Source: Methylobacterium radiotolerans JCM 2831 (GTDB lineage: Bacteria > Pseudomonadota > Alphaproteobacteria > Rhizobiales > Beijerinckiaceae). From it: 64,000 bases of DNA. The stretch lies in the NCBI RefSeq assembly GCF_000019725.1, contig NC_010505.1, positions 2,158,001 to 2,222,000 on the forward strand. The letters run 5' to 3'. The translations under genes were made by a program, and so were the position numbers. Position 1 is the stretch's first letter. Each line of letters starts with the position of its first letter. This document shows, one piece after another, positions 33,337 through 41,570 of this stretch. The notes beneath the pieces were generated by a model, which saw only the letters and a program-made list of their open reading frames with translations, did not search any database and was not told the DNA's origin.

Positions 33337-33413
33337 GCGGGCGTAGCTCAGTTGGTTAGAGTGCCGGCCTGTCACGCCGGAGGTCGCGGGTTCGAGCCCC
33401 GTCGCCCGCGCCA
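33337..33413 (+). tRNA. tRNA-Asp (anticodon GTC)
   Basis: A complete 77-base cloverleaf with acceptor arms GCGGGCG and CGCCCGC, the D-arm GCTCAGTTGGTTAGAGT, anticodon loop CTGTCAC, the T-arm GGTTCGAGCC and an encoded CCA end. The anticodon GTC reads Asp codons. No integrase or phage gene lies beside it. Confidence 0.97.
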
Positions 33414-33490
33414 CGTCCCTTCTCGAACAATCGACAGTACCGGCCTCGCGATCGCGACGGCGCTCGTCGTGCGCCTCGGGTGCGCGCGGG

Positions 33491-34408
33491 TCACGTCACC
33501 TTCGGCGGTGCACCCGTCGCGGGTCCGATCGGGCCGCGCCCCGCGGGCCGGACGGCGGCGCGGCCGCCCCTGAGGCTCAGGGCGATCCCGAAGAGGATGA
33601 GGCTGCCGCCGGCCAGGATATCGGCGCTCAGCGGCTCGCCCAGCACGAGGTGCGTGCTCAGGATGCCGGCCACCGGGACCAGCAGCGCGAACGGCGTCAC
33701 CGCGGCGGCCGGGTAGCGGGTCAGCAGCCGGCTCCAGAGGCCGAAGGCGAGGAGCTGCGTCGGGTAGGCCTGGAAGGCGATCGAGGCGCTCGTCACCCAG
33801 TCGGGATGGGTCAGGGCCCGGACGGCGTCGGAGCCCTCGACGATCAGCGAGAGGGCGAGCAGCGGCGGCGTCGTGGCGAGGCTGCCCCAGACCATCAGCG
33901 CGAGCATGTCGACGCGGCCGATCCGCTTCGCCACGATGTTGGCGCTGGCCCAGGACAGGGCCGCGCCGACGACCAGCAGCACCGGTCCCGCCGGGGCGCC
34001 TCCCGCCCGCCCGAGCGCCACCGCGGCGACGCCGAGGAGCGCGACCGCGCCGCCGATCACCTGGAGCACCCGCGGACGCTCCTTCAGGACGATCCAGGCG
34101 AGCGCCACGGTGAACGGCACCTGCATCTGGATGAGCAGCGACGACAGGCCGGCCGGCATGCCGAGGCGGATCGCCGTGAACAGCAGCCCGAACTGGCCGA
34201 TCCCGAGCGCCAGCCCGAAGGCCGTCACCAGGGCGGCGGGCGCCCGGGGCGGGCGGATCACCAGGGCGGCTGGCAGGGACGCGAAGCCGAATCGCAGGGC
34301 GCACAGCATCAGCGGCGGCACCGTCACCAGCCCCACCTTGATAGCCACGAAGTTCACACCGAGGAGCGTGACCACGAGGAGCGCGGCCAGCCCGTCACGC
34401 AGCGTCAT
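33491..34408 (-). CDS. EamA-family (DMT) transporter
   Basis: A 305-residue inner-membrane protein with ten hydrophobic segments in two repeats, as in the EamA/RhaT group. Members export amino acids or other metabolites; the substrate is not predictable. The motif QMQVPFTVALAWIVLKERP at the end of the first repeat is typical. It lies downstream of the DUF1127 gene (30-base gap) on the same strand, so the two may be cotranscribed and both controlled by the divergent MocR regulator. Confidence 0.85.
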   Translation of the reverse strand: MTLRDGLAALLVVTLLGVNFVAIKVGLVTVPPLMLCALRFGFASLPAALVIRPPRAPAALVTAFGLALGIGQFGLLFTAIRLGMPAGLSSLLIQMQVPFTVALAWIVLKERPRVLQVIGGAVALLGVAAVALGRAGGAPAGPVLLVVGAALSWASANIVAKRIGRVDMLALMVWGSLATTPPLLALSLIVEGSDAVRALTHPDWVTSASIAFQAYPTQLLAFGLWSRLLTRYPAAAVTPFALLVPVAGILSTHLVLGEPLSADILAGGSLILFGIALSLRGGRAAVRPAGRGPIGPATGAPPKVT

Positions 34409-34438
34409 CGGCGCGATCCTAGGCCCCGTGCGCCCCGA

Positions 34439-34750
34439 TCACCAAGGGCGCACGGCCGTCCGGGCCCGGCGGCGCTCGTCGCGCCGGCCGACCAGCAGGT
34501 GGATCGCGTCGCCCGTGCGCGGCACGCAGGCATCCGCCACGTCCTGCGGCGTCAGGCCGATATCCTTCAATTCCCGGTCCGACAGGGTCGACAGGCGCTG
34601 GAGCACGCGCCGGTTCATCGCCGCCCGCGACAGGCCGGCGCGCACCTCCGCGGCGACCGTCAGCACGGGGCCGGCCATCCGGGCGAGCCATCCGCTCCGC
34701 GGTCTGATCCGGGCTTCGAGGGCGGCGGTTTCGGTCAGGCACTGGGTCAT
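34439..34750 (-). CDS. DUF1127 domain protein
   Basis: A 103-residue protein with the DUF1127 motif LQRLSTLSDRELKDIGLTPQDV at about residues 50-72. The family consists of small Arg-rich proteins, some of which help small-RNA turnover and phosphate or stress responses in Agrobacterium. A GGAGGAGGGG ribosome site lies before the ATG at 34748-34750. It is divergent from the MocR-type regulator across 114 bases, an arrangement that usually means regulation by that protein. Confidence 0.8.
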   Translation of the reverse strand: MTQCLTETAALEARIRPRSGWLARMAGPVLTVAAEVRAGLSRAAMNRRVLQRLSTLSDRELKDIGLTPQDVADACVPRTGDAIHLLVGRRDERRRARTAVRPW

Positions 34751-34864
34751 GGATCCCCTCCTCCGTCGTTTGGGGGCGTCACGATCCTGTCGGCCCGGGG
34801 CTGGCGGCGACAGGAACACTTCGGTACGGTTCGGAAGAATTGTCCGGACGAAAGAGCAGTACGG

Positions 34865-36256
34865 ATGTCGGTCGCAGCCAGAAGCCCCGGGACGCGCGTC
34901 GAGGCCGTGGTCGGCGAGATCCGGGAGCGGATCGCGGCGCGGCGGCTGGTTCCGGGCGTGCGGATCCCCTCGGTGCGCGCCTTCGCGGAGACGATGGGCG
35001 TCTCGAAATCCACCGTCGTCGAGGCCTACGAGCGCCTCGCCGCCGAGGGCGCCGTGGTGCCGCGGCCGGGCTCGGGCTTCTACGTCGCCGGCAAGACGCG
35101 GCCGCTCTCGCTCCAGGCGATGGGGCCGCGGCTCGACCGGATCGTCGACCCGCTCTGGATCACCCGGCAGGCGCAGCAGGCCGGCTCCGACCAGCTCAAG
35201 CCCGGGGCCGGCTGGCTGCCCGATTCCTGGATGCCCCACGAGGCGATCCGCCGGGGTCTGCGCCGGGTGGCGCGCGCCGACCTCGCCGAGATGACCAACT
35301 ACGACCGGCCGCTGGGCTACGAGCCCCTGCGCCACCAGATCGCCCGCAAGGTCGGCGAGAAGGGCGTCGGCGCCGAGCCCGACCAGATCGTGCTGGTCGA
35401 ATCGGCCACGCAGGCGCTGGACCTCGTCTGCCGCTTCCTGCTCCAGCCCGGCGACACCGTGCTGGTGGACGATCCCTGCTACTTCAATTTCCTGGCGCTG
35501 CTGCGCGCGCAGCGCGTCGCGGTGGTCGGCGTGCCGATCACCCCGGAGGGGCCGGACCTGCGGGCGCTCGCGACCCTGCTGGAGCAGCACCGCCCGCGCT
35601 TCTACCTGACCAACGCGGCCCTCCAGAACCCGACCGGGGCGAGCCTCGCGCCGACCGTGGCGCACCGCCTGCTGAAGCTGTGCGAGGCGCACGACACGCT
35701 CATCGTCGAGGACGAGATCTTCGGCGACCTCGAGCCCGAGGCGGCCCCGCGGCTCGCCGGCTTCGACGGGCTGGAGCGGGTGATCCAGATCGGCAGCTTC
35801 TCCAAGACCCTGTCGGCGGCCGCGCGCTGCGGCTGGATCGCGCTCCGGGCCGACTGGGTCGAGCCGCTGGTCGACCTCAAGCTGGCCCTCAGCCTCGGCA
35901 ACGGCCACATCACCGCGGCGCTGGTGCACGCGCTGATCACCGAGGGCGCCTACCGGCGACACCTCGCCGAGACCCGCCGCCGGCTCGCCGGCGCGATGGT
36001 GCAGGCCTCCGCGGAGCTGCGCGCCTGCGGCCTGGAGACCTGGGCGCAGCCGCGGGGCGGCTTCTTCCTGTGGATGCGGCTGCCCGACGGGCGCGACGGG
36101 GCCGACGTCGCCCGCCGGGCGCTGGCCCGCGGCATGGTGCTGGCGCCCGGGACCTCGTTCAGCCTGTCGGATACGTGGAACGGCTACATGCGTTTCAACG
36201 TCGCCCACTGCGCCGATCCGCGGATCCGGCCGATCCTGCGGGAGGCGCTCGGCTGA
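34865..36256 (+). CDS. MocR/PdxR-type regulator (GntR HTH plus aminotransferase domain)
   Basis: A 463-residue fusion. Residues 10-75 are a GntR winged helix (IPSVRAFAETMGVSKSTVVEAYERL). The rest is a fold-type I aminotransferase domain with the PLP lysine at 314 in SFSKTLSAAARCGW. Such proteins use PLP or a PLP-adduct as the signal and rarely catalyse transamination. The start is the ATG at 34865; longer readings extend only into the opposite gene. Targets are probably the divergent DUF1127 and transporter genes. Confidence 0.88.
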   Translation: MSVAARSPGTRVEAVVGEIRERIAARRLVPGVRIPSVRAFAETMGVSKSTVVEAYERLAAEGAVVPRPGSGFYVAGKTRPLSLQAMGPRLDRIVDPLWITRQAQQAGSDQLKPGAGWLPDSWMPHEAIRRGLRRVARADLAEMTNYDRPLGYEPLRHQIARKVGEKGVGAEPDQIVLVESATQALDLVCRFLLQPGDTVLVDDPCYFNFLALLRAQRVAVVGVPITPEGPDLRALATLLEQHRPRFYLTNAALQNPTGASLAPTVAHRLLKLCEAHDTLIVEDEIFGDLEPEAAPRLAGFDGLERVIQIGSFSKTLSAAARCGWIALRADWVEPLVDLKLALSLGNGHITAALVHALITEGAYRRHLAETRRRLAGAMVQASAELRACGLETWAQPRGGFFLWMRLPDGRDGADVARRALARGMVLAPGTSFSLSDTWNGYMRFNVAHCADPRIRPILREALG

Positions 36257-36266
36257 GGGGGGCCGG

Positions 36267-37592
36267 TCAGGCCGGCAGCACCAAGTCCGCGCGGAGGCCG
36301 CCGAGATCCGAGCGCCCGAGGCTCAGGCCGCCGCCGTACAGCTCGGCGAGTTCCAGGGTGATCGGCAGCCCGAAGCCGTGGCCCGGCACGCCCTCGTCGA
36401 GGCGCCGGCCCCGGGCCATGACGGCGGAGGCGGCCGCCGGGTCGAGGCCGGGCCCGTCATCCTCCACCGACACGGCCACCGCGCCATCGCGCGCCGTCGC
36501 GGAGACCCGCACGCGGCCGCGGCACCAGCGGCAGGCATTGTCCACGAGGTTGCCGAGCATCTCGTCGAGATCCTGGCCCTCGCAGGAGACCGCCAGGGCC
36601 TCCGGGACGTCGAGGTCGATCGCCGCGCCCTTCTCGGCGTGGATCCGGGCCAGCGCCGCGCGCAAGTCCGACAGCCGGGGCGCCAGGGCCGTGCGGCCCC
36701 GGGCCGAACCCGCCAGGGCCGCGGCCCGGGCGCGCCGGAGGTGGTGCCGCACCCGCCGGTCCATGTCGTCCACCTGCCGGCGCAGCGCCCCGTCCGGATC
36801 GCGGGCGGGCTCCGCGAGCGCCATCGACAGGGTGGCGAGCGGCGTCTTGAGGGCGTGGGCGAGGTTGGCGACGTGGCCGCGGGCGCGTTCCAGGTTCTGC
36901 GCGTTCTGGTCGAGGAGCGCGTTGAGTTCCGCCACCACCGGCGCGATCTCGGCGGGCTGGTCCGCCGGCACGCGCTCGCGCCGCCCCGACCGGACCGAGG
37001 CGAGGTCCGCGCGCAGGCGCGTCAGCGGCGCGAGGCCCAGGCGCACCTGGACCGCCAGCCCGGCGAGCAGGCACAGGCCGAGGATGCCGAGCGCCAGGGC
37101 GAGGCTCGTCAGCGCCTCGCGCAGCGGCCCGCGCAGCTCCCCCTCCGGTGCCGCCACCACGATCGTCGCCGGCTCGGGCCCGGGCACGTCCAGCACGCGG
37201 GCGACGAGGGGCTCGCCGCGCGGTCCCGTGCCCGAAGCCGGGTGCGGCCGGCCCGGCTCCCCGTCCGGTTCGGGATCGGACAGGCGGATGTCCCCGCCCC
37301 GCAGGGAGCCGGACCGGATCGTCGCGCCGCCGCGGCGCACCTCCCAGGCCCAGCCGGGGCCGGGCCGGTCGAAGGGCGGCGCGTCGAGACCCTGCGGGAG
37401 GATGCCGGCCTCGAGCCCGGCCCGCAGGGCGACGATCTGCGCGTCGAGCCGGCCGTCGAGCTGCCCGCGCACGAACCGGTGCAGTATCACCCCTATGACG
37501 AGGCCCGCCACCACCAGGGCCGCCAGGACCAGCACCAGGGCCGCCGCGAGCAGCCGGGTGCGGAGCGAGCGCCGCGGCGCCCTCCCCGTCAT
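36267..37592 (-). CDS. sensor histidine kinase of a two-component system
   Basis: A 441-residue membrane kinase. Membrane segments lie at about residues 14-38 and 161-184 with a periplasmic sensor between them, then HAMP. The phospho-acceptor is His246 in NLAHALKTPLATLS, the PhoQ-like form; the ATPase domain has DNLVDNACRW-type N-box and GPGL and GFGLPI boxes. It overlaps the response-regulator stop by one base. The sensed signal is unknown; PhoQ-like kinases often respond to divalent cations or envelope stress. Confidence 0.9.
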   Translation of the reverse strand: MTGRAPRRSLRTRLLAAALVLVLAALVVAGLVIGVILHRFVRGQLDGRLDAQIVALRAGLEAGILPQGLDAPPFDRPGPGWAWEVRRGGATIRSGSLRGGDIRLSDPEPDGEPGRPHPASGTGPRGEPLVARVLDVPGPEPATIVVAAPEGELRGPLREALTSLALALGILGLCLLAGLAVQVRLGLAPLTRLRADLASVRSGRRERVPADQPAEIAPVVAELNALLDQNAQNLERARGHVANLAHALKTPLATLSMALAEPARDPDGALRRQVDDMDRRVRHHLRRARAAALAGSARGRTALAPRLSDLRAALARIHAEKGAAIDLDVPEALAVSCEGQDLDEMLGNLVDNACRWCRGRVRVSATARDGAVAVSVEDDGPGLDPAAASAVMARGRRLDEGVPGHGFGLPITLELAELYGGGLSLGRSDLGGLRADLVLPA

Positions 37593-38266
37593 CAGGCGGG
37601 CTCCGCGTGCAGGCGGTAGCCGTGGCCGCGCACGCTCTCGATCCGCGCCGGGGCGATCTTCCGGCGCAGGCGCGTGATGATCACCTCGACGGAGTTCGAG
37701 TCGACGTCGGCGTCGCCCTCGTAGACCCGCTCGATCAGGTGCGGGCGCGGCACCACGGTCTCGCGGTTCAGCATCAGGCAGGACAGGACCCGCCATTCCA
37801 GGCCGGTGAGCTTGAGCGGCAGGCCCTCGTGCTCGAAGGCGCCGAGGCCCGGATCGAAGCTCAGGGGACCGCAGGTGATCCGGCTCGCCCCGCCTCCCTG
37901 GGACCGGCGCACGAGGGCGCGCAGGCGGATCACCAGCTCCTCCACGCGGACCGGCTTCACGAGGTAGTCGTCCGCCCCCGCCTTGAAGGCCGCGACCTTG
38001 TCGCTCCAGCCGTCCCGGGCGGTGAGCACAAGCACCGGCAGGGTCCGGCCCGCCGCGCGCCACGCCCGCAGGACCGAGACCCCGTCGCCCTTCGGCAGGC
38101 CGAGATCGAGCACGACGGCGTCGTATCCCTCGGTCTCGCCGAGATGCTGGGCGTCCTCGCCGGTGGCGGCGTGGTCGAGCACGAAGTTCTCGGCGCGCAG
38201 GACCTTGGCGACCTCCGCCGCGAGGGCCGCGTCGTCCTCCACCAGCAGGATCTTCACCGGTCTCAC
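37592..38266 (-). CDS. OmpR/PhoP-type response regulator
   Basis: A 224-residue regulator with a receiver (phospho-acceptor Asp54 in VVLDLGLPKGDG) and a winged-helix DNA-binding domain (about residues 125-220, ending RIESVRGHGYRL). It is the first gene of the pair. The perfect palindromes upstream (38407-38494) are candidate sites. The gene facing it across 300 bases encodes a membrane-anchored periplasmic protein, a typical target layout. Confidence 0.92.
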   Translation of the reverse strand: MRPVKILLVEDDAALAAEVAKVLRAENFVLDHAATGEDAQHLGETEGYDAVVLDLGLPKGDGVSVLRAWRAAGRTLPVLVLTARDGWSDKVAAFKAGADDYLVKPVRVEELVIRLRALVRRSQGGGASRITCGPLSFDPGLGAFEHEGLPLKLTGLEWRVLSCLMLNRETVVPRPHLIERVYEGDADVDSNSVEVIITRLRRKIAPARIESVRGHGYRLHAEPA

Positions 38267-38406
38267 CTCCCCGTCCGGGCCCGCGACGGCCGGTTTCGCC
38301 CGCTGCGGCGGCCGCGAACCCTGCCGCCGCCGGGAGTTGGGGCCGTGTCCTCACCTGGACCGCCGGGACCACCGCCCGGGCGACGGCCTGCCAGCCCGCA
38401 TCGGCG

Positions 38407-38494
38407 CCCGCTGCCAAGCCTCTGAACCCGCACGGGTTCCGCACGGAGCGCTCTAGGGCGGCGCCTTTAACCGGGCCTGAACCGCGCGGTTCAG
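38407..38494. promoter_or_regulatory. palindromes between the two-component system and the OB-fold gene
   Basis: An 18-base perfect palindrome CTGAACCGCGCGGTTCAG (38477-38494) lies 72 bases before the rightward gene at 38567. A second dyad, GAACCCG-CA-CGGGTTC, lies about 50 bases to its left. Both share GAACC/GGTTC halves, as expected if one regulator binds both. The 300-base gap holds no gene. Confidence 0.4.
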
Positions 38495-38566
38495 ACCGGA
38501 TTGCCGGCGGCTCCCTACGAAGGGGCACCGGATCGAGCGGATCCGGACCCTTCAGAGGATGCGATC

Positions 38567-39253
38567 ATGAGCGACGACAAGACCATCGACGGGACCGCGC
38601 GGGAGATCCGCCAGCCCGAGGCCGCCGGGCCGGCGTCGAAGGCGATCCCGCGACGCACCTGGGCGGTCGGCGCGGTGGCGCTGCCGCTGGCGCTGGGCGC
38701 CGTCGGCCTGTCCCTCGCGCAGGGAACGCCGTTCCAGCCGACGCCCGTCGCGCCGGTGGCGATCCAGGCCCTGGCTCCCTCGGGCGCGACCGCCATCAAG
38801 GGCGAGGTCGCGGAGACCTTCGGCAACAAGTTCGTGGTGCAGGACGGGACCGGGCGGGCCCTCGTCGAGACGGGCCGCGCGGGCGAGGGCGGCGGCCTCG
38901 TCGCCAAGGGCGAGACCGTGACGGTGCAGGGCCGCTTCGAGACCGGCTTCCTGCACGCCCGGGTCCTGACCCACGGGGACGGGCGCACGCTGCTGCTCGG
39001 GCCGGCCGGCGGTCCTCCGACCGGCAGCCTCGACTGGGCCAAGGACCGGCTCGGTCTCGGACCGAAGCCCGACATGGCGGCCGCGACCGCCGCTGTCCAG
39101 GCAGCCGGCTACGGCGACGTGCGGGTCACGGGCCGCGGTCCGCGCCACTTCGATGTGGCCGCGAAGGATCGGGACGGCCGCGAGCACCAGCTCCATGTCG
39201 GCTTCGACGGCCGAGTGCGGGAGCGCCCGGCGCCGGGGCTGCCGCCGCTCTGA
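38567..39253 (+). CDS. membrane-anchored protein with OB-fold-like and PepSY-like parts
   Basis: A 228-residue protein. A hydrophobic segment at about residues 30-52 follows a polar start, giving a membrane anchor or uncleaved signal. Residues 78-140 (GEVAETFGNKFVVQDGTGRALVETG) resemble the bacterial OB fold of YgiW/YdeI stress proteins. The end (about 175-220, AAVQAAGYGDVRVTGRGPRHFDV) resembles a PepSY repeat. Both are weak pattern calls. The start ATG at 38567 is 300 bases from the divergent response-regulator gene, which probably regulates it. Confidence 0.65.
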   Translation: MSDDKTIDGTAREIRQPEAAGPASKAIPRRTWAVGAVALPLALGAVGLSLAQGTPFQPTPVAPVAIQALAPSGATAIKGEVAETFGNKFVVQDGTGRALVETGRAGEGGGLVAKGETVTVQGRFETGFLHARVLTHGDGRTLLLGPAGGPPTGSLDWAKDRLGLGPKPDMAAATAAVQAAGYGDVRVTGRGPRHFDVAAKDRDGREHQLHVGFDGRVRERPAPGLPPL

Positions 39254-39304
39254 GCCCGGCCCGGGCGAGAGGGTCGGCGTGCAACCCTTCCGCGCCTGCC
39301 GCGT

Positions 39305-39330
39305 CCTCCTGTCTCTCGACCGACAGGAGG
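39305..39330 (+). promoter_or_regulatory. 9-bp hairpin that buries the ribosome binding site
   Basis: CCTCCTGTC (39305-39313) and GACAGGAGG (39322-39330) are perfectly complementary with an eight-base loop. The second arm contains the full AGGAGG Shine-Dalgarno sequence of the gene starting at GTG 39337. In mRNA the site would be paired, so translation should need melting, a ligand or a protein. Confidence 0.5.
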
Positions 39331-39336
39331 CGCGCC

Positions 39337-39663
39337 GTGGAGCCGATGAAGCCGATGAAGCCGATGGAACCCATGAAGCCTATGGAACCCATGAAGCCGA
39401 TGGAGCCGATGAAGGGCGCGCAGCCCTGGTGGCCGAAGGATCTCGGCGAGCCCGCGACCAGCGGCGCGCAGAACGGGATGAAGTACGCGTTCTTCCCGGA
39501 CAGGCGCCGCCTCCTCGTCGACCGCGACGGGCAGGTCTCGACCTACGACAGCGGCGACCACCGGATCGGCGGCGTCGCGCAGGCGGACGGGGCCGCCAAG
39601 ACCCTGACCTTCACCGGCCAGGACGGCGAGGTCGACCTGGGCTCCCTGAAGAAGCTCGACTGA
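39337..39663 (+). CDS. small protein with Met-(Glu/Lys)-Pro triplet repeats
   Basis: A 108-residue protein with no signal peptide. Residues 1-26 are eight triplets with Met at every third position, Glu or Lys next, then Pro (MEPMKPMKPMEPMKPMEP and on). The remainder (KDLGEPATSGAQNGMKYAFFPDRRR, then DSGDHRIGGV) is a small beta-rich domain I cannot name. The GTG start has a perfect AGGAGG six bases upstream, inside a hairpin. Such a Met/Pro ridge could bind soft metals such as copper; that is inference. Confidence 0.65.
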   Translation: MEPMKPMKPMEPMKPMEPMKPMEPMKGAQPWWPKDLGEPATSGAQNGMKYAFFPDRRRLLVDRDGQVSTYDSGDHRIGGVAQADGAAKTLTFTGQDGEVDLGSLKKLD

Positions 39664-39742
39664 GCCCGGCGTGGACAGGCCGGGACGGCGCGCTTAAGCC
39701 CGGCCCGACCATGCGAGCCGTCCCGCCAGACCCCGCGATGCC

Positions 39743-41494
39743 ATGCGCGCGCTGATCGACCTCGTCCGCGCCATGCGGGCGGCCGACCGGCGTCGGCTCG
39801 CCCTGATCGCCCTCGGGCTCGCGGGAGCGGCGCTGCTGGAGGTGGTGGGCGTCGCCTCGGTGATCCCGTTCCTGACGCTGGTCGGGGACCCGTCGGCGGC
39901 GACCCGGATCCCCTACCTGGCCCAGGCCCGGGGCGCCCTCGGCCTGACCGACGAGCGCGGCTTCCTGCTGGTGACCGGCGGGGCCGCGCTCGCGGCGATC
40001 CTCGTCACCGCACTCGTGAATGCCGGGCTGACCTACGCGCAGCTCCGGTTCACGCACCTGGCGGGCTACAGCCTCAGCCGGCGGCTGCTGTTCCGCTACC
40101 TCGACCGGGAGCGGCTGTTCTTCGCGCAGAGCAACAGCGCGGAGCTCGCCAAGAACGTGCTGTCCGAGACCGACCGGCTCGTGATCGGCGCGCTGACGCC
40201 CGCCACGGTGCTCGCCTCGCGGGCGAGCTCGGCGCTCGCGGTGATCGCCTTCCTGCTGGCCTACGCGCCGCAGCTCGCGCTGATCCTGGGAGGCGGCTTC
40301 GGCGGCCTCTATGTCGGGATCTACCTCGTGATGCGCGCCCGGCTGGCCCGGCTGGGCAGCCGCACCGTGGCCGACAACGAGGCCCGCTTCCGGATCGTGC
40401 AGGAGACCTTCGGGGCGCTCACCGAGCTGAAGCTCTACGGGCGCGCGGAGGCGTTCGCGTCGCGGTTCGACGCCCCGGCCCGGGCCTACGCCCTCGCCAC
40501 CGCGGCGAGCCAGCTCACCGGCCAGATGCCGCGCTTCGTGATCGAGGCCCTGGCCTTCGGCGGGGTGATCGTGGTGGTGCTGTTCGCGCTCGCCCAGGGG
40601 CTCGACGTCGCTGGGATCCTGCCGCTGCTCGGCCTGTTCGCCTTCGCGGGCTACCGCATGCTGCCGGCTTTCCAGAACATCTTCACCTCGGTGGCGCTGA
40701 TGCGATTCACCTTGCCGGCGGTGCGGGTGATCGTCGACGAACTCGCCGACGAGCGGGAGCCCCGGCCCCGCACCGCGGAGCGGCTGCCCTTCGCGCGGGC
40801 GATCCGGCTCGAGGACCTCGGCTTCGACTACGGCACCGGCCGCCCGGCCCTCGCCGGGATCGACCTGACCATCCCGGTCAACGCCACGGTCGGCCTCGCT
40901 GGGCGGACCGGATCGGGCAAGTCGACGCTGGCCGGCCTGATCCTCGGCGTCCTGAGCCCGACCGCCGGGCGGATCACCGTGGACGGCCGGCCCCTCGATG
41001 CCGGCACCCTGCCCGCGTGGCAGAACCGGATCGGCTACGTCCCGCAGGAGGTGTTCCTCGTGGACGGCACGGTGGCGGAGAACATCGCGCTGGGCCTCGA
41101 CGCGCCGGACCTCGCCGCCGTCGAGCGGGCGGCGCGGCTCGCCGGCGCCCACGACTTCGTCGCGGCCCTGCCGCACGGCTACGCCGAGCGGGTCGGCGAG
41201 CGCGGGGCGCGGCTGTCCGGCGGCCAGCGCCAGCGCGTCGGCATCGCCCGGGCGCTCTACCACGACCCGGACGTCATCGTGTTCGACGAGGCGACCTCCG
41301 CCCTCGACGACGAGACGCAGGCGGCCGTGATGCGGGCGCTGCGCGCCCTCTCGGGCCGGCGGACGCTGATCCTGATCGCCCACCGGCTCTCGACCCTGGA
41401 GGGCGCCGACGCGGTCCACGTCCTGGAGGCCGGCCGGATCGTCGCCTCCGGGCCGCCCGAGGCGGTCCTGCCGGGGCTCGGCACGGCCGCGTGA
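39743..41494 (+). CDS. ABC exporter, fused permease and ATPase
   Basis: A 583-residue half-transporter. Six membrane segments (about residues 18-310) precede the ATPase with Walker A GRTGSGKSTLAGL, signature LSGGQRQRVGIARAL, Walker B VIVFDEATSALDD and the H-loop IAHRLSTL. It acts as a dimer in the inner membrane. The group includes MsbA-like lipid flippases and polysaccharide or glycolipid exporters; this one resembles exporters found beside glycan genes. The substrate is unknown. Confidence 0.88.
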   Translation: MRALIDLVRAMRAADRRRLALIALGLAGAALLEVVGVASVIPFLTLVGDPSAATRIPYLAQARGALGLTDERGFLLVTGGAALAAILVTALVNAGLTYAQLRFTHLAGYSLSRRLLFRYLDRERLFFAQSNSAELAKNVLSETDRLVIGALTPATVLASRASSALAVIAFLLAYAPQLALILGGGFGGLYVGIYLVMRARLARLGSRTVADNEARFRIVQETFGALTELKLYGRAEAFASRFDAPARAYALATAASQLTGQMPRFVIEALAFGGVIVVVLFALAQGLDVAGILPLLGLFAFAGYRMLPAFQNIFTSVALMRFTLPAVRVIVDELADEREPRPRTAERLPFARAIRLEDLGFDYGTGRPALAGIDLTIPVNATVGLAGRTGSGKSTLAGLILGVLSPTAGRITVDGRPLDAGTLPAWQNRIGYVPQEVFLVDGTVAENIALGLDAPDLAAVERAARLAGAHDFVAALPHGYAERVGERGARLSGGQRQRVGIARALYHDPDVIVFDEATSALDDETQAAVMRALRALSGRRTLILIAHRLSTLEGADAVHVLEAGRIVASGPPEAVLPGLGTAA

Positions 41495-41570
41495 GCGACC
41501 CCGCGTGGGGGCCTTGCGTCCGGCCCCGCCTCCGTTACCTCGGCTGTCCGAGGCAGACCGGGAGAGCACC

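Noticed and set aside
33337..33413. tRNA-Asp as an integration site of a mobile element
   Set aside because: No integrase, no second copy of the tRNA end and no change of base use beside it.
33650..34864. Long upstream extension of the MocR-type regulator reading to 33650
   Set aside because: It runs through the EamA and DUF1127 genes in antisense; GntR similarity starts at 34865 with a proper ATG.
39305..39330. The CCTCCTGTC/GACAGGAGG hairpin as a transcription terminator
   Set aside because: No T-run follows and the arm is the ribosome site of the next gene, so a translational role fits better.
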